Shown: positions 24,601 through 33,300, counted from the stretch's first letter. The stretch: 64,000 nt of DNA from Enchytraeus crypticus (GCA_905160935.1 CAJHZI010000596.1:84501-148500); one strand, 5' to 3'. Translations and numbers: made by a program. The notes: generated from the letters alone by a model not told the origin.

Positions 24601-26074
24601 CAAATATTCAGTTACCTAGGAGATTATTAACATTTTTAGGTCCAGAAAACTTGAACTATCCAGCCAAGTAATGTTTCAATAACTCTATGAAATATCATCT
24701 TCTTCTTCTAGTGCACTGCCTGATGGCAGGTCCATGGCATATAACTCTACCAACCAATTCTATCCTTAGTCTTCCTTTTCAGCTCTATATATGAATTTGT
24801 TATCAGATCATCCAGCATCCCAGGTCTCGGTCTTCCTCTAACTCTTTTCCCTTCCATTCCCCCGTCTATTACATCCATTAGCAAACCACCCCCTATATCA
24901 TATCCTATCCAGCTTTTCTTTCTATTTCTTATCATATTTATTAACTGTCTATCTGTACCGACTCTTTCAAGAACTTCTTTTTTGTAATTTGTCAGTCCAA
25001 CTAATCTTTTCCATCCTTCTCCAAAACCATATTTCCAAAGCCTCTAGTTCCCTGATATCTTTTTCCTTTAATGTCCACTATAAAATATGCTATTAGCATC
25101 TTTAGTAGAACTTTAGTTTTTGTATATGCTTATGAAATATACTATTAATAGTAAAATATTAACAATAAATAATAATAATACAATGTGGCTAGTATGGTTA
25201 ATAGTATCATAAGTAATTATGCTAGGCATGTAGTTACTATGCCAATAAAATATATGAATTAGATTCACAGCTCAAGCCAGTGTGAAGCACTGACGAATAT
25301 ATTAAATTTACTGGCATCGTCTTAACAGTATCATCCATTACTAAATAAGACATTATTAACTAATCGCCACCATTCAAGTCAGATTCCAGCAATGTGATTT
25401 CGAGGTTTGAGAACTTACTCAATTCTCGAAGTAGAAGATTTTAATCGACTCATTAAATTATATTTTGCCATTTTTTAAATACGTTAGTGCTCAGTTAGTT
25501 AGTTGGCTGGGTTAAGAGTGGATGACATTGCTATGCTTTACAATGATATTATAACACGAATTTTTAGTAATAAGAAAAAGTCCAATGTATAAGCAAAATC
25601 TTCACATTTTAAAATGAGTTACACTGTAACTTTAAAAAATATCTTGAGGTGAATTGAACTCTTGTGCGTTTAATTCTCGACCACGCTAGTCTGAGTATAA
25701 AATCTCCGACATTCACAGGACTGGATATATAGAAAATGGTATATATTGCCTACTGAGCTTTAACATGTGACCTTAAAAGTGGCAAATGTCAACACAGTTT
25801 ATCATTTCACAATAATGCGTGTTATTTAATTATTTCAGTACTGTATTGTAAAAGAAAAAAATTACCTAAGCAGCAACGGAATTGTTTTTGAGGCATCATA
25901 ATTCTTCAAAGTCACAGGAACTGAAGAAAGTTTACGATCGGCATCACCTCCGCCAGATGTAACATTAGACGATAAGCAAGTCGAGGTAGAAAAATAACTA
26001 TCCTGACATGATACAATCCTGTCGCTGGAGTCAAGTAAATCCCAAATATTCCGAGAGCTATTTTGAGACGCCAT
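3686..26074 (-). CDS. BCOR: BCOR-like transcriptional corepressor, 12 coding exons
   Basis: Join, minus strand: 26074-25866, 23123-23013, 21067-20875, 19714-16880, 16327-16235, 15275-15221, 14746-13746, 12928-12737, 7383-7214, 6353-6208, 4621-4547, 3801-3686. The total is 5196 nt (1731 residues), all junctions in phase; human BCOR is about 1.75 kaa. Residues 1-1540 are low-complexity, Ser/Thr/Asn-rich and poorly conserved. About 1545-1660 are three ankyrin repeats with the BCOR/BCORL1 hallmark GET.LH.AARLGY, HEAC, GADVN and GTRP.H.AV. Next come WDM (BCOR WDF) and an acidic end. In the known family, BCOR bridges BCL6-type repressors to the PRC1.1 Polycomb complex in the nucleus; PCGF1 binds the C-terminal PUFD. 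That domain is not visible here. Family assignment rests on the ankyrin-to-WD stretch and the length; function is inferred. Confidence 0.85.
3870..4035. repeat. (TA)n then (TATG)n microsatellites
   Basis: TA dinucleotide run at about 3875-3928, then GTAT/TATG tetranucleotides with variants to about 4033. Lies in BCOR intron 11. The [12 protein letters not shown] ORFs across it are artefacts. Confidence 0.95.
4547..4621 (-). CDS. BCOR: BCOR-like exon 11, post-ankyrin linker
   Basis: 75 nt between TTGGTCAAG and GGAGTG|GTAATT, reading [19 protein letters not shown], then APDWS. This corresponds to the vertebrate DYL.DLQGR..D..GTWDF segment. Phase is 1 on both sides. The acceptor has a poor pyrimidine tract because the upstream intron is a TATAATA-type repeat. 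Confidence 0.85.
4640..5280. repeat. TATAATA-rich satellite-like tract with (ATC)n repeat fragments
   Basis: Degenerate AATAT/TATAATA repeats interrupted by (ATC)n at 4814-4843 and 5160-5175. Each interruption joins a fragment of the interspersed repeat with TCCCAGTTTAACCAGGGTCGGGATAC (best at 4845-4880). Fills most of BCOR intron 10 beyond the donor array. Confidence 0.8.
5505..6207 (-). repeat. 17-bp minisatellite, about 40 copies, of the exon 10 splice donor
   Basis: Unit on the + strand: CTACCTCTGATAAAAGC. On the transcribed strand each unit reads GTAGGCTTTTATCAGAG (innermost copies TGAGAG), which equals the last bases of exon 10 plus its donor GAG|GTAGGC. The innermost four copies are nearly identical to the exon end; outer copies carry T-to-C type variants. 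17 is not a multiple of three, and the first added unit brings a TGA or TAG into frame. Confidence 0.9.
6208..6353 (-). CDS. BCOR: BCOR-like exon 10, third ankyrin repeat, flanked by splice-site arrays
   Basis: 146 nt between GTGTATACAG and ATGAGAG|GTAGGC. With the AG from exon 9 it gives [19 protein letters not shown], then [16 protein letters not shown], then [14 protein letters not shown]. It aligns with the vertebrate RPLHDAV..LLL.YGAD...SGRT...M..F. The sequence around its acceptor is tandemly copied at 6530-6885. Its last bases plus donor are the unit of the array at 5505-6207. Only these innermost sites give the BCOR frame. Confidence 0.92.
6415..6530 (+). repeat. Fragment of interspersed repeat family D
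   Basis: ACATCGAGCACTATTGAGACAA through AAAATCAGCCCAAAGTAAA matches 24113-24215 (ATAGAGCACTATTGAGACAA and following). It splits the acceptor array from the native acceptor of exon 10. Confidence 0.65.
6530..6885 (-). repeat. 43-45 bp minisatellite, about 8 copies, of the exon 10 splice acceptor
   Basis: Copies of GGTC.G.ATACACACA.CACAATGAG at about 6544, 6587, 6631, 6672, 6711, 6757, 6801 and 6848. On the transcribed strand each carries TTGTGTGTATTCAG followed by ACCTATCCACAC. That is the sequence of the native acceptor and the first bases of exon 10 at 6353. Three consecutive units are 45 bp and stay open ([15 protein letters not shown] per unit), but the frame closes before the true exon. 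Confidence 0.9.
7214..7383 (-). CDS. BCOR: BCOR-like exon 9, second ankyrin repeat
   Basis: 170 nt between CTGCCTCAG and ACGAG|GTAAAT. It reads [19 protein letters not shown], then [19 protein letters not shown], then [24 protein letters not shown]...LHEAC...I.R.LL.YGADVN....DGT is the BCOR/BCORL1 ankyrin signature, which sets it apart from generic ankyrin proteins. Confidence 0.93.
8087..8110 (+). other. 20-nt 3' terminal sequence shared by the LINE and SINE-A
   Basis: AACACGCATTATAGTGAAA directly follows the LINE's (GA)n tail on the + strand. The same string ends the SINE-A copies (for example 50115-50135 and the complement at 47470-47505). Confidence 0.6.
8434..11469 (-). CDS. LINE ORF2: AP endonuclease and reverse transcriptase
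   Basis: 1011 aa, uninterrupted. The N-terminal EEP-type endonuclease has INVRSL, LLSEIW, CGDLNID and SDHYAN, about residues 55-275. The reverse transcriptase is central, about 480-780: IPIFKKG...[50 protein letters not shown], and the catalytic FADD. A C-terminal thumb-like region follows. It would nick target DNA and copy LINE RNA by target-primed reverse transcription. The start overlaps ORF1 (ATGGTGGTC); an in-frame ATG at 11427 (MACNFNGL) is the alternative start. Intactness implies a recent insertion. Confidence 0.93.
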   Translation of the reverse strand: MVVLQTIVDISLFIMACNFNGLINDDFITNSHVGLYSPEDSNKLLNSFKLCNFAIFHINVRSLNANYLHLLNLLDIYDYKFNIILLSEIWSTNLAYFDNIFPNYVFLSFPPLNQRAGGVGVLIHKSIVYNIVASSNDYKLLDDAAEYVILDVTTSNGKLRIFLFYRHPSKAMPIFIDSLFDLLKLYKPTKRSILCGDLNIDLLKYGSTACIERYVNELFSMNFVPFSVIPTHCVNNSMSIIDHVFCNFGIDCVQGCRIKSLTVASDVSDHYANIVAITANKKRVNYCDRPTTRIFSKKAINSFKNQLSFTDWTPIYSSDQIDTSVAYLTDTLTNAIDNNFPLVLLSRKSFKDKPWISKELKKRIKIKNSLYLLFKKTKSIEDEDKYRAYRKSVEKELENYRKIYFSDKLNIRFNSAKNIWKNLNDITSHKNKIANNFIDRVYSKNGFIYDKYQMANEFNNYFINVGINLANEIPNNSNDYQSYLPENFPNSIFIYPAINNEIFNIIQSLNKSNATGHDKITSKILQLGAEYIINPITFIMNKSLEQGFFPTSFKLAKVIPIFKKGCNHDVSNYRPISLLNNLSKIFEKVIYKRLVDFFNFNNTLSDSQFGFREGHSTIDALFSCINLLTNKNAEKSKTMGMFLDLCKAFDTVDHGILLFKLSNYGIRGIAYNWLKSYLSDRQQYTVIGDIPSDIKYTRMGVPQGSILGPLLFLIYVNDLQFACTNATLKLFADDSNLFVHGSNLEELYQAANQACSQVSRWFICNRLTINCSKSAYILFFPTDDDSANITANDMCVKLNNCSIGKVSITKFLGILIDENLTFNNHIDALISKVNSLNGMFYRRRDYIPQGCRKNLYFSLVYSRIQYGIEIYGKTTSKLLQPLHYSCNRILRTLQNKSRFCNVKELYANFNTLPVSQLYILSISKLIYKCINFDGIMSTAIRDIINSLHQNRYYNTRLSSTNYIFSNNSKLFFKSYIFNCVMIWNNVPLEIRNSKSLNLFNKRCKSHLISIL
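11448..12149 (-). CDS. LINE ORF1 protein
   Basis: 233 aa from ATG at 12149 ([20 protein letters not shown]). Residues about 40-75 contain a heptad-like Leu/Ile pattern ([20 protein letters not shown]), suggesting a short coiled coil for trimerisation. A Ser/Pro-rich linker follows. The C-terminal 90 residues ([20 protein letters not shown] through [13 protein letters not shown]) resemble the RRM-like C-terminus of CR1-type ORF1 proteins. No CCHC knuckle. Expected to bind the element's RNA. Its stop overlaps the ORF2 start by 22 bases. Confidence 0.75.
   Translation of the reverse strand: MPPKQRSVGEELAEAIRSGEISEELGKVIGPIVAQSVKTMFSELVNNLLEENKKLLIRLTVAEETIRQLKTTPPIGISIPPPLHVPERSPKSRSWAEIADSPNPAISAQPIKSSQQVTSVGGASGFNRQARPQSITYTGKKTDSKIKAVPKKLSIFMGRLQIDTTEDDMKDLLKDNGIPDSVCKKLTGKTKDGREYKSSAFLISVDVKYKDLVFNMDLWPDNITIREWWSSKQ
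12507..12720 (-). mobile_element. SINE-A copy (tRNA-derived), BCOR intron 8
   Basis: Near-complete copy of the dominant SINE. On the minus strand: tRNA-like head near 12720, B box GGTTCGAATC (about 12630), body GATCTTAGAGTAAAATCTAGG, and tail GATAGATGTCGG. Its head ends only about 17 bp downstream of the exon 8 splice donor. Confidence 0.85.
12737..12928 (-). CDS. BCOR: BCOR-like exon 8, start of ankyrin region
   Basis: 192 nt, phase 0 in and out, between TTATTTGTAG and TACGAG|GTCTGA. It ends [16 protein letters not shown], matching the first BCOR ankyrin repeat (GET.L..AARLGYE in vertebrates). The repeat is completed by exon 9 across a 5.4-kb intron holding the LINE. Confidence 0.9.
13746..14746 (-). 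CDS. BCOR: BCOR-like exon 7
   Basis: 1001 nt between TTTTTCTTGTAG and CTCAG|GTATTG, no stop in 333 codons. It is Ser/Lys/Asn-rich, with basic clusters ([30 protein letters not shown]) that look like nuclear-localisation sequences. It ends in an acidic/Ser stretch ([20 protein letters not shown]). It directly precedes the ankyrin-coding exons. Confidence 0.8.
15221..15275 (-). CDS. BCOR: BCOR-like exon 6
   Basis: 55 nt between TTTTCAG and AAAG|GTTAGA, reading [18 protein letters not shown]. It is strongly basic and may contribute a nuclear-localisation signal. Phase 0 in, phase 1 out. Confidence 0.65.
15500..15690. repeat. (TA)n microsatellite
   Basis: Almost pure TA with ATAGA/ATAC interruptions. 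Intron 5 of the BCOR-like gene. Confidence 0.97.
16235..16327 (-). CDS. BCOR: BCOR-like exon 5
   Basis: 93 nt (31 codons) between TTTTTCAG and AAG|GTTTAT. It reads [16 protein letters not shown], then [15 protein letters not shown]. Phase 0 on both sides, so skipping it would keep the frame. With the end of exon 4 it forms a charged, possibly helical stretch. Confidence 0.65.
16880..19714 (-). CDS. BCOR: BCOR-like exon 4, giant low-complexity exon
   Basis: A single 2835-nt exon (945 codons) between TTGTATTGTAG and TTGCAG|GTATTT. It encodes [17 protein letters not shown] through to SREERALQ. The composition is dominated by Ser, Asn, Thr and Lys, with scattered Cys and no recognised fold; it looks intrinsically disordered. 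A giant disordered 5' exon is also typical of vertebrate BCOR. An open frame this long in AT-rich DNA is by itself strong evidence for selection. Confidence 0.85.
20205..20500 (+). mobile_element. LINE-C remnant with (GA)n tail
   Basis: Encodes in + frames [14 protein letters not shown], then [18 protein letters not shown] and [14 protein letters not shown] residues. This is the WIGHILR...GRPR..WLDDLK end of many non-LTR reverse transcriptases. Ends GCAGTGCACTAAGATAGAGAGAG. Confidence 0.7.
20778..20802. repeat. (GA)n(GT)n microsatellite
   Basis: GAGAGAGAGAG followed by TGTGTGTGTGTGTG, about 70 bp 3' (in the gene sense) of the exon 3 donor of the BCOR-like gene. Confidence 0.9.
20875..21067 (-). 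CDS. BCOR: BCOR-like exon 3
   Basis: 193 nt between TTTTTCAG and ACAG|GTAAAT. It reads [20 protein letters not shown] and onward with no stop, and ends on a codon boundary (STRQ). No domain recognised. A 27-bp minisatellite begins about 65 bp upstream of its acceptor. Confidence 0.7.
21130..21720. repeat. 27-bp minisatellite in BCOR intron 2
   Basis: About 13 good copies of AGGAAGATCAGCTTAATTCATTCAATT (shown as unit; indels and GATCAGCCTAAATCATT variants) grading into degenerate AGCCTAA..ATCA units to about 21720. Begins about 65 bp upstream, in gene sense, of the exon 3 acceptor. It is not derived from the splice site, unlike the other arrays. Confidence 0.85.
23013..23123 (-). CDS. BCOR: BCOR-like exon 2
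   Basis: 111 nt between ACTGCAG and TTGAG|GTTTGT. It reads [19 protein letters not shown] and ends in a basic SSLKRKLR, a possible nuclear-localisation patch. The phase matches both neighbours. Confidence 0.7.
23180..24092. mobile_element. Probable non-autonomous hAT-like DNA transposon
   Basis: Terminal inverted repeats: TAGGGGTGTACCCGAT at 23180 and its near complement ATCCGGTACACCCCTA ending at 24092. Inner sequence TCCGGTTCCGG/CCGGATT recurs inverted near both ends. No transposase ORF inside. An internal tandem duplication of GAGCATAAATTGATAACC (23573-23690) and a SINE-B copy (about 23840-23965) are nested in it. Target duplication is ambiguous because flanks are ATAAATA-rich. Confidence 0.6.
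24101..24440 (+). mobile_element. Interspersed repeat family D with coding remnant
   Basis: Shares ACTATTGAGACAA..AAAACGATG with 6425-6530. Its remnant frame ([20 protein letters not shown], then [13 protein letters not shown]) matches the minus-strand frame at 61371-61613 (YMLVAALGHCMQEWKRHRR). It is an old element with protein-coding ancestry that I cannot name. Confidence 0.5.
24690..25065 (-). mobile_element. LINE-C remnant
   Basis: Minus-strand frame [19 protein letters not shown], then [16 protein letters not shown], then NSYIELKRK, the same C-terminal LINE segment as at 20205. The right-hand part also reads [22 protein letters not shown] residues. Confidence 0.7.
25643..25835 (+). mobile_element. 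SINE-A copy, head truncated
   Basis: Starts in CTTGAGGTGAATTGAACTC, with degenerate B box, GAGTATAAAATCTCCGACATTCA and tail TTTCACAATAATGCGTGTT. BCOR intron 1. Confidence 0.75.
25866..26074 (-). CDS. BCOR: BCOR-like exon 1 (start codon)
   Basis: ATG at 26074 starts [19 protein letters not shown]. The exon ends CTTAG|GTAATT, leaving two bases. I chose this start because the frame continues in phase through all 12 exons. An ATG-like codon 18 bases further upstream in the same frame is ATT-like and not preferred. The residues are Ser-rich and unmatched to any domain. Confidence 0.7.
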
Positions 26075-27304
26075 ACTTAAATATATAATCACCGCAAATG
26101 CTCAACGTAGTTCAAGCATGGGAGATCAGACAAAATACCACAGCATTGTAAAATAGAAGTTAGGCAATCAATTTGCTTTATTCCCTCAAATTTCGCAGTT
26201 CTCTATTACTTCAAAATAACCAAAACAATTACAAGTCACATTTACATTAAACATCTACACTTTTCATCTTAACCGAACATTTGCTATAGCCTAACCATAC
26301 ATAATCTTGGCTTTGTCCCACCTTATAAAATTGTACGACTTACATCGTAAAGCAATTAGGCGGTGTATATTAAACATAGGCATTTGAAAATAAATATTAG
26401 ACTGAGAAAGTAGTGATATTTAATGACTAATATTTTTCTTCAACTTTTGAAATCTACACTAACTATCTGAATTGTCAATGATTACATCGAGTACAATGGA
26501 ACTAAATTATATTCAAAGCGATCCTAATACAATATCCAGAAATCAGTTCAAAGCGCTTTAAAGAACTTTTGACAGCACTTCAATCTGTATGCTCTTCAGG
26601 TAGTGATCAATTCGTCCATCTTTTCCATTTGGCATTTTCTCCTAGTATTATAAGCGAAGTAAACACCTGTTATAATGAAATGATCAAATATGTTAATATC
26701 TATCACTTTTAATACCACATTAGGCAATTTAGGCCATTTTCCGTAAAACCGATCCAGTGAATATCCGAGACTAATTAGTCTTACTAAGGTTATAAATCTT
26801 ACTTGATCATGTTAGCCTCTTCTTTCTTTTATTGCAATTCAATTTTAGACGGCTACAAAGTTATGTTTTAACCTCTGGCGATTTTACCTAGCATTCATGA
26901 TTTGCGATCAATGCACAAATTTATTATTTCTCCTTTATTTCCATTACAATGAACTGTTTTTTCAGTTTTGGATCTTCATGGTTTAATATATCTTGCTCCT
27001 CGGACTTTCGCTACATCATGTAATCCATAGTGTTCGATGGTGATCATATGTGGTCATAAACGTCAGTTTCACTCTAATCAAGATATGTTATTGATGATGT
27101 TGACATGGTTTGGCTACTTGAAAGAATAAGGCAATACAAAAGCAGAACACCTTTTTACCTGCAATGTTTACCAACAAACTTCCTAGGGCGTAAAACTCTT
27201 AAAATATAGTATAATATATCTTATTACAATCTCTCATAATAGACTGAAAAACAGGCGTTGATTTAACCGTTTAAATATAAATGTAAATAATTTCATTATA
27301 AATT
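26075..27304. promoter_or_regulatory. Shared intergenic region of divergent BCOR-like and lectin genes
   Basis: 1.2 kb between the two start codons, transcribed outward on both sides, so promoters of both genes must lie here or inside. I see no clear TATA box at a sensible distance for either gene. A truncated SINE-A copy occupies 26655-26785 (AAACACCTGTTATAATGAAATG to ATATCCGAGAC). Confidence 0.45.
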
Positions 27305-27371
27305 ATGTATAATAAATTAGAAGTCGTTAAGGTGTGTTTGGGATGTGTTACACTAATTCTACTAATGACCG
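27305..27371 (+). CDS. Lectin receptor exon 1: signal peptide
   Basis: ATG at 27305 gives MYNKLEVVKVCLGCVTLILL-MT, a basic n-region then a hydrophobic core. The exon ends ACCG|GTAAGT, a near-perfect donor, leaving one base. The longer unspliced frame is intron. Confidence 0.75.
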
Positions 27372-30300
27372 GTAAGTTCATTCATATTGCTCGTCTTTTA
27401 TTAGGCTTTTACTGTTTAATTTTTCTAACCCTTATGTTTAAGCATGTAGGATTATTTTCGCTAAATTACAAATTACTAAATGTACATAAATTACTACAGT
27501 ACTTAAGTTTCTGTAGATATGAAAGGCGTAAATATTTTGCAATGGTAGACTCCAATTACTCGATTTCATTAATAAACTAAATGTGAGGCTAAGTAAATTG
27601 GATTAAGCCAGAAGAAAACGACGATCTTAGAGCACTCATTACAAACAATCATGATGTCGACGAGGAGGAAATTGTTTCGGTGAGAGTTGTAACTAAAATA
27701 AATTGAAGGAATTTTATTACCAATAATAGAATGAGTAGAAGAAGAAAGTAATAAATAGAAATAAAATAGAGAATTTGATTAATTAGTGATATAAAATTTA
27801 TGCAAACTGTGTGAGTTAAAGAGTGTCTAAGTTTGTATATGCCATTACTGAATTGAATGATCTGACTGATATGAGCTTGGTTAACAAATCACAAAGTTTT
27901 TTAATTCTATGCTTTATGTATTGGGTAGGAGGAAATCTGCAAAGGCAGTTTTCATTTGTGAGCTTAATTGAAACCTACAGCATTAACAACGCTTATTTCT
28001 TGTCTATATTTTCTTTATTTTAAAATATCTTCAAAATTTTGGCCATCTTTCAGATGAACGACTTGAGGATACAGCAAGCCAATAGTAAAGAGTTTCAGTA
28101 GCTGAGTTGTAATGGTTGAATTACAGTTAAGGTAGACAACTGCTGCAGTTTTTCCAAAATAAAAACTAGCATTAAATGTACTTACAACAATAAAATGGCT
28201 GATTGACATTTTATTCATTGTCATCTAAGGTTTATAGCCTTTTGAAATGAAATATTTCAGAAATACAAAAACAAAACGAAAGCTAAAGTAGGGTCCAAGT
28301 CTTTAAAAAGTATCAGGATATAGTTGATTGCTGAGAAATGAAATAATTCTATGAGTCAGGCATATATAAGCTACACATGTTTATAGATATTTGTAAAAGT
28401 CTCACTGTATTGTTTCTTAAACTGTGTCCTTTATAAATGATGACTCAAAAATTGTGCACAAAATCTAAGTAATTTACTTTAAATTACTTTTCATTATCTG
28501 GACTCTTTTTATTTCAGTCAGTATATTTTGAATGACGTAGGCATTTTGGCTGAATGTCCTGCCAACTACTATCGGTCAGACGTTAACTCTCACAGATGCT
28601 ACAGCTTTGTTGTGGGAGTTCAGACGTGGGAGGCTGCGACTAAGCATTGCTCAGATTCCAACGGTTGGCTCGTATCTTTGGATTCTGAGCAAAAGCAAGA
28701 AAGTGTGACACGCTTTGTGACCTCTACTAGGCCTCCACTTGCCGAGAAAGTTTGGATTGGTCTTATTAGCACAAAGACAGAATGGACCTGGTTAAATGGT
28801 TATTATACATTTTTTAGAATATTATCGACATTTATTGCTAGCATATTGTTCTACATCTCTTGTTGATGCTTTTTATTAACTTTCATGAACAGATATTAAT
28901 TCTGATAGTATTTAATTCTTTATAGGATAGAGAAGTTTAGTAATAACATAATCTTTACAGCAATTTGGGAACTGAAACGAGTGTGAGATTAGTGCAATTT
29001 GCTATGTGTAGGTGGCTACCTGTCCCCTCAGGGATGTTTCCTAGTCGATGACGGAGGGTCAGACAGTGCTCCGTTCAACTATACCACAAATCATCGTAGC
29101 TCATCTTATACTCCTGCGTCTTGTGTCGAAGAGTGTTCACAAAATGGCACTCTGTATTCTGGTCTTGTCAGGGTAACGGTATGTATTCTTTTAAATTTAT
29201 TGAAATTTTAAGAATCAATTTAAAACTGGTAAAGCTAAGATTAGCACCAGTTTCCTCACTCAAAAGCGATGTCAGTTACAGGCGAGTCCAGGATTTGAAC
29301 CCCGCACATGCTGATCTGCAGTCGAGTATCTTACAGACTTCGCCACTGGCTCCGGCCATACATTTATGTAAACACTATTACTTTTTTGGGGAAAATTATT
29401 AAAATAAGAAATTATTTTCTGTGCCTGGTTATTGAAAATTATGCACATAATTTTATTTATTAAATGTAATTTGAGTAACTCTCTCTCTGACGTCTTTAAC
29501 GTCTACTATTGTGAGAAAATTTATTGTCTCAGTTGCCTTAAGATCTTTACCTGGTTTAGGTTTCTTCCTTATTTTTGGTTTTGCCTAGTCTATCATCAAC
29601 AAAATGTTTTCAGAGTTTAAAATATGCGACAAGCTATGGTGAGTTTACTTGTTTAAATATTTTATAGATAGGTGAGCTCTTCAGGCTTTCTCTTTCCCTG
29701 CCTATGTTGACAGTGTAGTGTTGAGAATAAAATAATCAGTATCATCAAATCTTTCAAGTTAATTTTATTGCCTGGAAATATCCAATTGTAAACCTTATAG
29801 TACCCTGTTTCACATCCACCCCCCAGTGTGATTTTGCAAATTGTAGTTAAGTGCATCTTAAAGCTTTAAAAGTAGGCTACTACCCGTTTTTGGAAACAGT
29901 CTAAGATTGCATAGAGTCTTTCAATTATGAAATATTAATTATTACGTCACGCTAACTATTTGCCAATTCTTTTTAGGAACGAGAGATGGAATGCAGGTGT
30001 GCTAATACCTTTCATCCAAATATATCTGCAGTGGTACTATGCACATGGAAATGTCCTTCTGATGAAAGACAATACTGTGGTGCCAACTGGGAAGAAGATA
30101 AAGTAATAAAGAATGCAGTGCTTGTCTTCAAAAATAAAGGTGGTTGGTTAAGCTTTAATGCTATGTTTTAACAAAATGACTGGCCAAATGAGTATATAAC
30201 TGTGCAATTCACTGTATAGCTAAGTGGACATTGCTACTTCTTGATGGTGAAATATAATTATAAATATTTTTATGTAATAAAACATAGATGTTCTTTGTAG

Positions 30301-33300
30301 GATACAGCTGAAATCCAATTTTAATATATAGTACATAATTATAATTACGTGTAATAAATTCACTTTGTATACATGTATATTTGATTTGACATTTATAAAA
30401 TAAGCGTTCTAGTGGCATAATATTGTACATATTTTAAGAAGCTCTCTGTTCAATATGCCATGAAGGAACAACAGGTCTATGGGATATAATTGCTCGCGAC
30501 CTTCTGGCTTCTTTCTATCCATATCTACTTTTGATTTTCTTTATATACAGTTCAAGTATTGTTCAACCTTGTTCTCTGTTTGAGTTCTTTCCCCGAATCT
30601 AAGATGACCTTCTGCCATTTTCTTCATATTATTATTATTGAATTGTTAGTAACATTACTGTTTCTTTTTATTTGTATTTTCTCTTGACAAAGTTGCTTAA
30701 TAGCTTTTAGTAATTTAACGAATCTGCTTGCACGATATTCACAGGTATAAACTCTCGACTGAATCTTTGGGCGCGTGATCAACCAAGTAATTTGTACCCG
30801 TACTACGATCCGTACCAAGCTTGTCTGACAATCATTAATTCTACGGACACTAATGATTTACGCTGGGCTGACGAGAACTGTGGTGAAAACGTTTACGATA
30901 CAGATAAGCGTCCATACAGTCACTTGTGTGAATATCGTTAGTAAAAGAGATTCTCTTTATTTTTACAATATACTTTGAGTTAATGATTCCATTTTAGTGA
31001 CTAGTTGATTTTGATCAAATGTTTGTTGAGAATTGTTAAAGTTTAATAATTTGCACTAATGTTCATGTTTATTGCATTGCAATGAATTATTACTAGCCAA
31101 ATGTTAAATGTATAATTCTATTTTTAATACACTCATTCAATTTAATCTTCCTTAGTAGTTAGCTGTTCAAATAATCTATAACCCATACTGTTATAAATTC
31201 TTTGGACACTCTTAATTTATTATAGCAATATTTTGTGACCACTTATATAAATAACTATTATTAAAATAATACTCTGAAAGTCATCTAACATTTCTGGCAT
31301 ATTTTATTTCAGAACTTGATGTACAACACAACTCTCCCGACGCAGCCTGCGATAGCCTTTCCGGACATATTGTCAGAATAACACGAAACGGTACGATAAG
31401 TTATCGATGCTACGCTCGATATTATCAGTCAGCGCTGAGTTGGTTTTCTGCTAGAAATGACTGCGTGACACGCGGCGGTGAACTTCTGTCTGTAGACGTT
31501 CAGGAAGTGTACGACTCTCTAATGGCAGAACTTTCGTCACATCAGGAAGAGGTGACAAGATGGTGGATAGGCGGGAGAATTGAAGTATGGAGCTGGGTGG
31601 ACGGTTAGCAGTCACTTTCATCTTCCACCCAGGAATTGTTTGATAGCTTGATGGCTGCTGGGATACACCATTTGCAGAAATATATTAAACACCCAGTGAC
31701 TCCTACATTAATTTTGATTCTTTTAATTATTTTAATTATCATTTTAGTTTTTATTTTATTATTATTTTTATTATCATTATCATTTTAATTATTTTAATTC
31801 ATTCCTTAAGTGTAAATTAGCCTCTGAACTGATTTCTTCTATGAGAAAGAAGTCAGTGACATCCATACATATGAATATTTGCTTTGTTGCTGTTTAGCTG
31901 TTTAAAAAATAAGTAGTTACCTGAAGAAGAAGCACTTAGTCCCTTTGCTCTTTCTATGTTCTTTGATCTTTTGAATAAAATATGCACAAACTTAAGGTCC
32001 ACTGGAGATCGTTTCTTTTTTGCCATTGTAATAAACTTGTAACCATATTGAAAGATTTGTTGTAAGGATAGTTTTATGTTATTTTAAAATTTTTTATTAA
32101 GATTAGTAGAAGTCTTGTGAAGTTATATTATTTTGTGTTACCAAAAAAAAACTTCCTGAAATGGAGATTTAACACCTAAAATGGAGGTTTAACAAAACGT
32201 AATAGAAATTACAGAATGACTTTCAGTTTGTCACAATGAGCCGATAATAAGTGTTCTTACTGTATTTCCATAATTTATTCCTTAAATAATTGTATAATTT
32301 TAACAAATGCTATCATTAGGATCATTAATATTATCATTATCGTGCTTTTTAAATTTTATTTTAATATTTTATTGTCTTTTTATGGTTATAAAATGTAATT
32401 TATTTTCTAAATATGTTAATTTATATTGTAGCTTATTTGGTTTTATGCTGAATATAGACATCCATTGTTTTAGGCGGTAGAGAAGCGATATACACTAACT
32501 GGGGAGCCGGTCGACCGCAGGATTGGGACAAGGAGTGCGTCCTGATAGATTACAACAGCATTCCCACCAGATGGCGATGGGTCGAGGAGTCCTGCGAAGC
32601 TCAACACGCTTTTCTCTGCGAAACATTGGACTCGGACTTTCTAGTTCCGTCTTCCACTCCGGCTCGAGTTCAACTTCCTTCTAGTTCCACGATCCGAGCG
32701 GGATTATCAGTCTCTTCGTCTAATTTAGGCCTCAATTCAACTACGATTTCTCCTAGTGCCGAAGAGCAGGTCTCTAGAACTCAGAGTCATTCCAGTTTGG
32801 TTACAGCGACTGAATCATCTACCCCGAGAAGTGTTAATTCAGTGACTGTGAGCCATAATGATAAAACTACCACATCGGCTCGATCTTCGGATTTCCTTTT
32901 TAATGTGTCAGCTAGTGCTGGTAATGGTGGTGTGACAAGTTCTGTGACAGGCAATGGTGGTGTGACAAGTTCTGTGACAGGCAATGGTGGTGTGACAAGT
33001 TCTGTGTCAGGAAATCAGGGTGTGAGAAGTTCTATGTCAGGCAATGGTGATGTGACAAGTCATGGTTCAGACAATGGTGGTGTAATCAGCTCAACGTCAT
33101 CTCTATCTAATGGTGGTCGGAGTTCCAGTGAAGCGTCCACTAAGTTTTCATCCATTTATCAAGGCTCTGGCGCAAGCGATTCTGTAACTGGTTCGAGCTT
33201 TTCTGGTGATTTATCAGACCCCAGTGCAACAGCTCAGGTTAAGTTTAGCACTAGCACTAGGTCGATGGTGACAGGGAATGAATTCAATAGAACTGATGCA

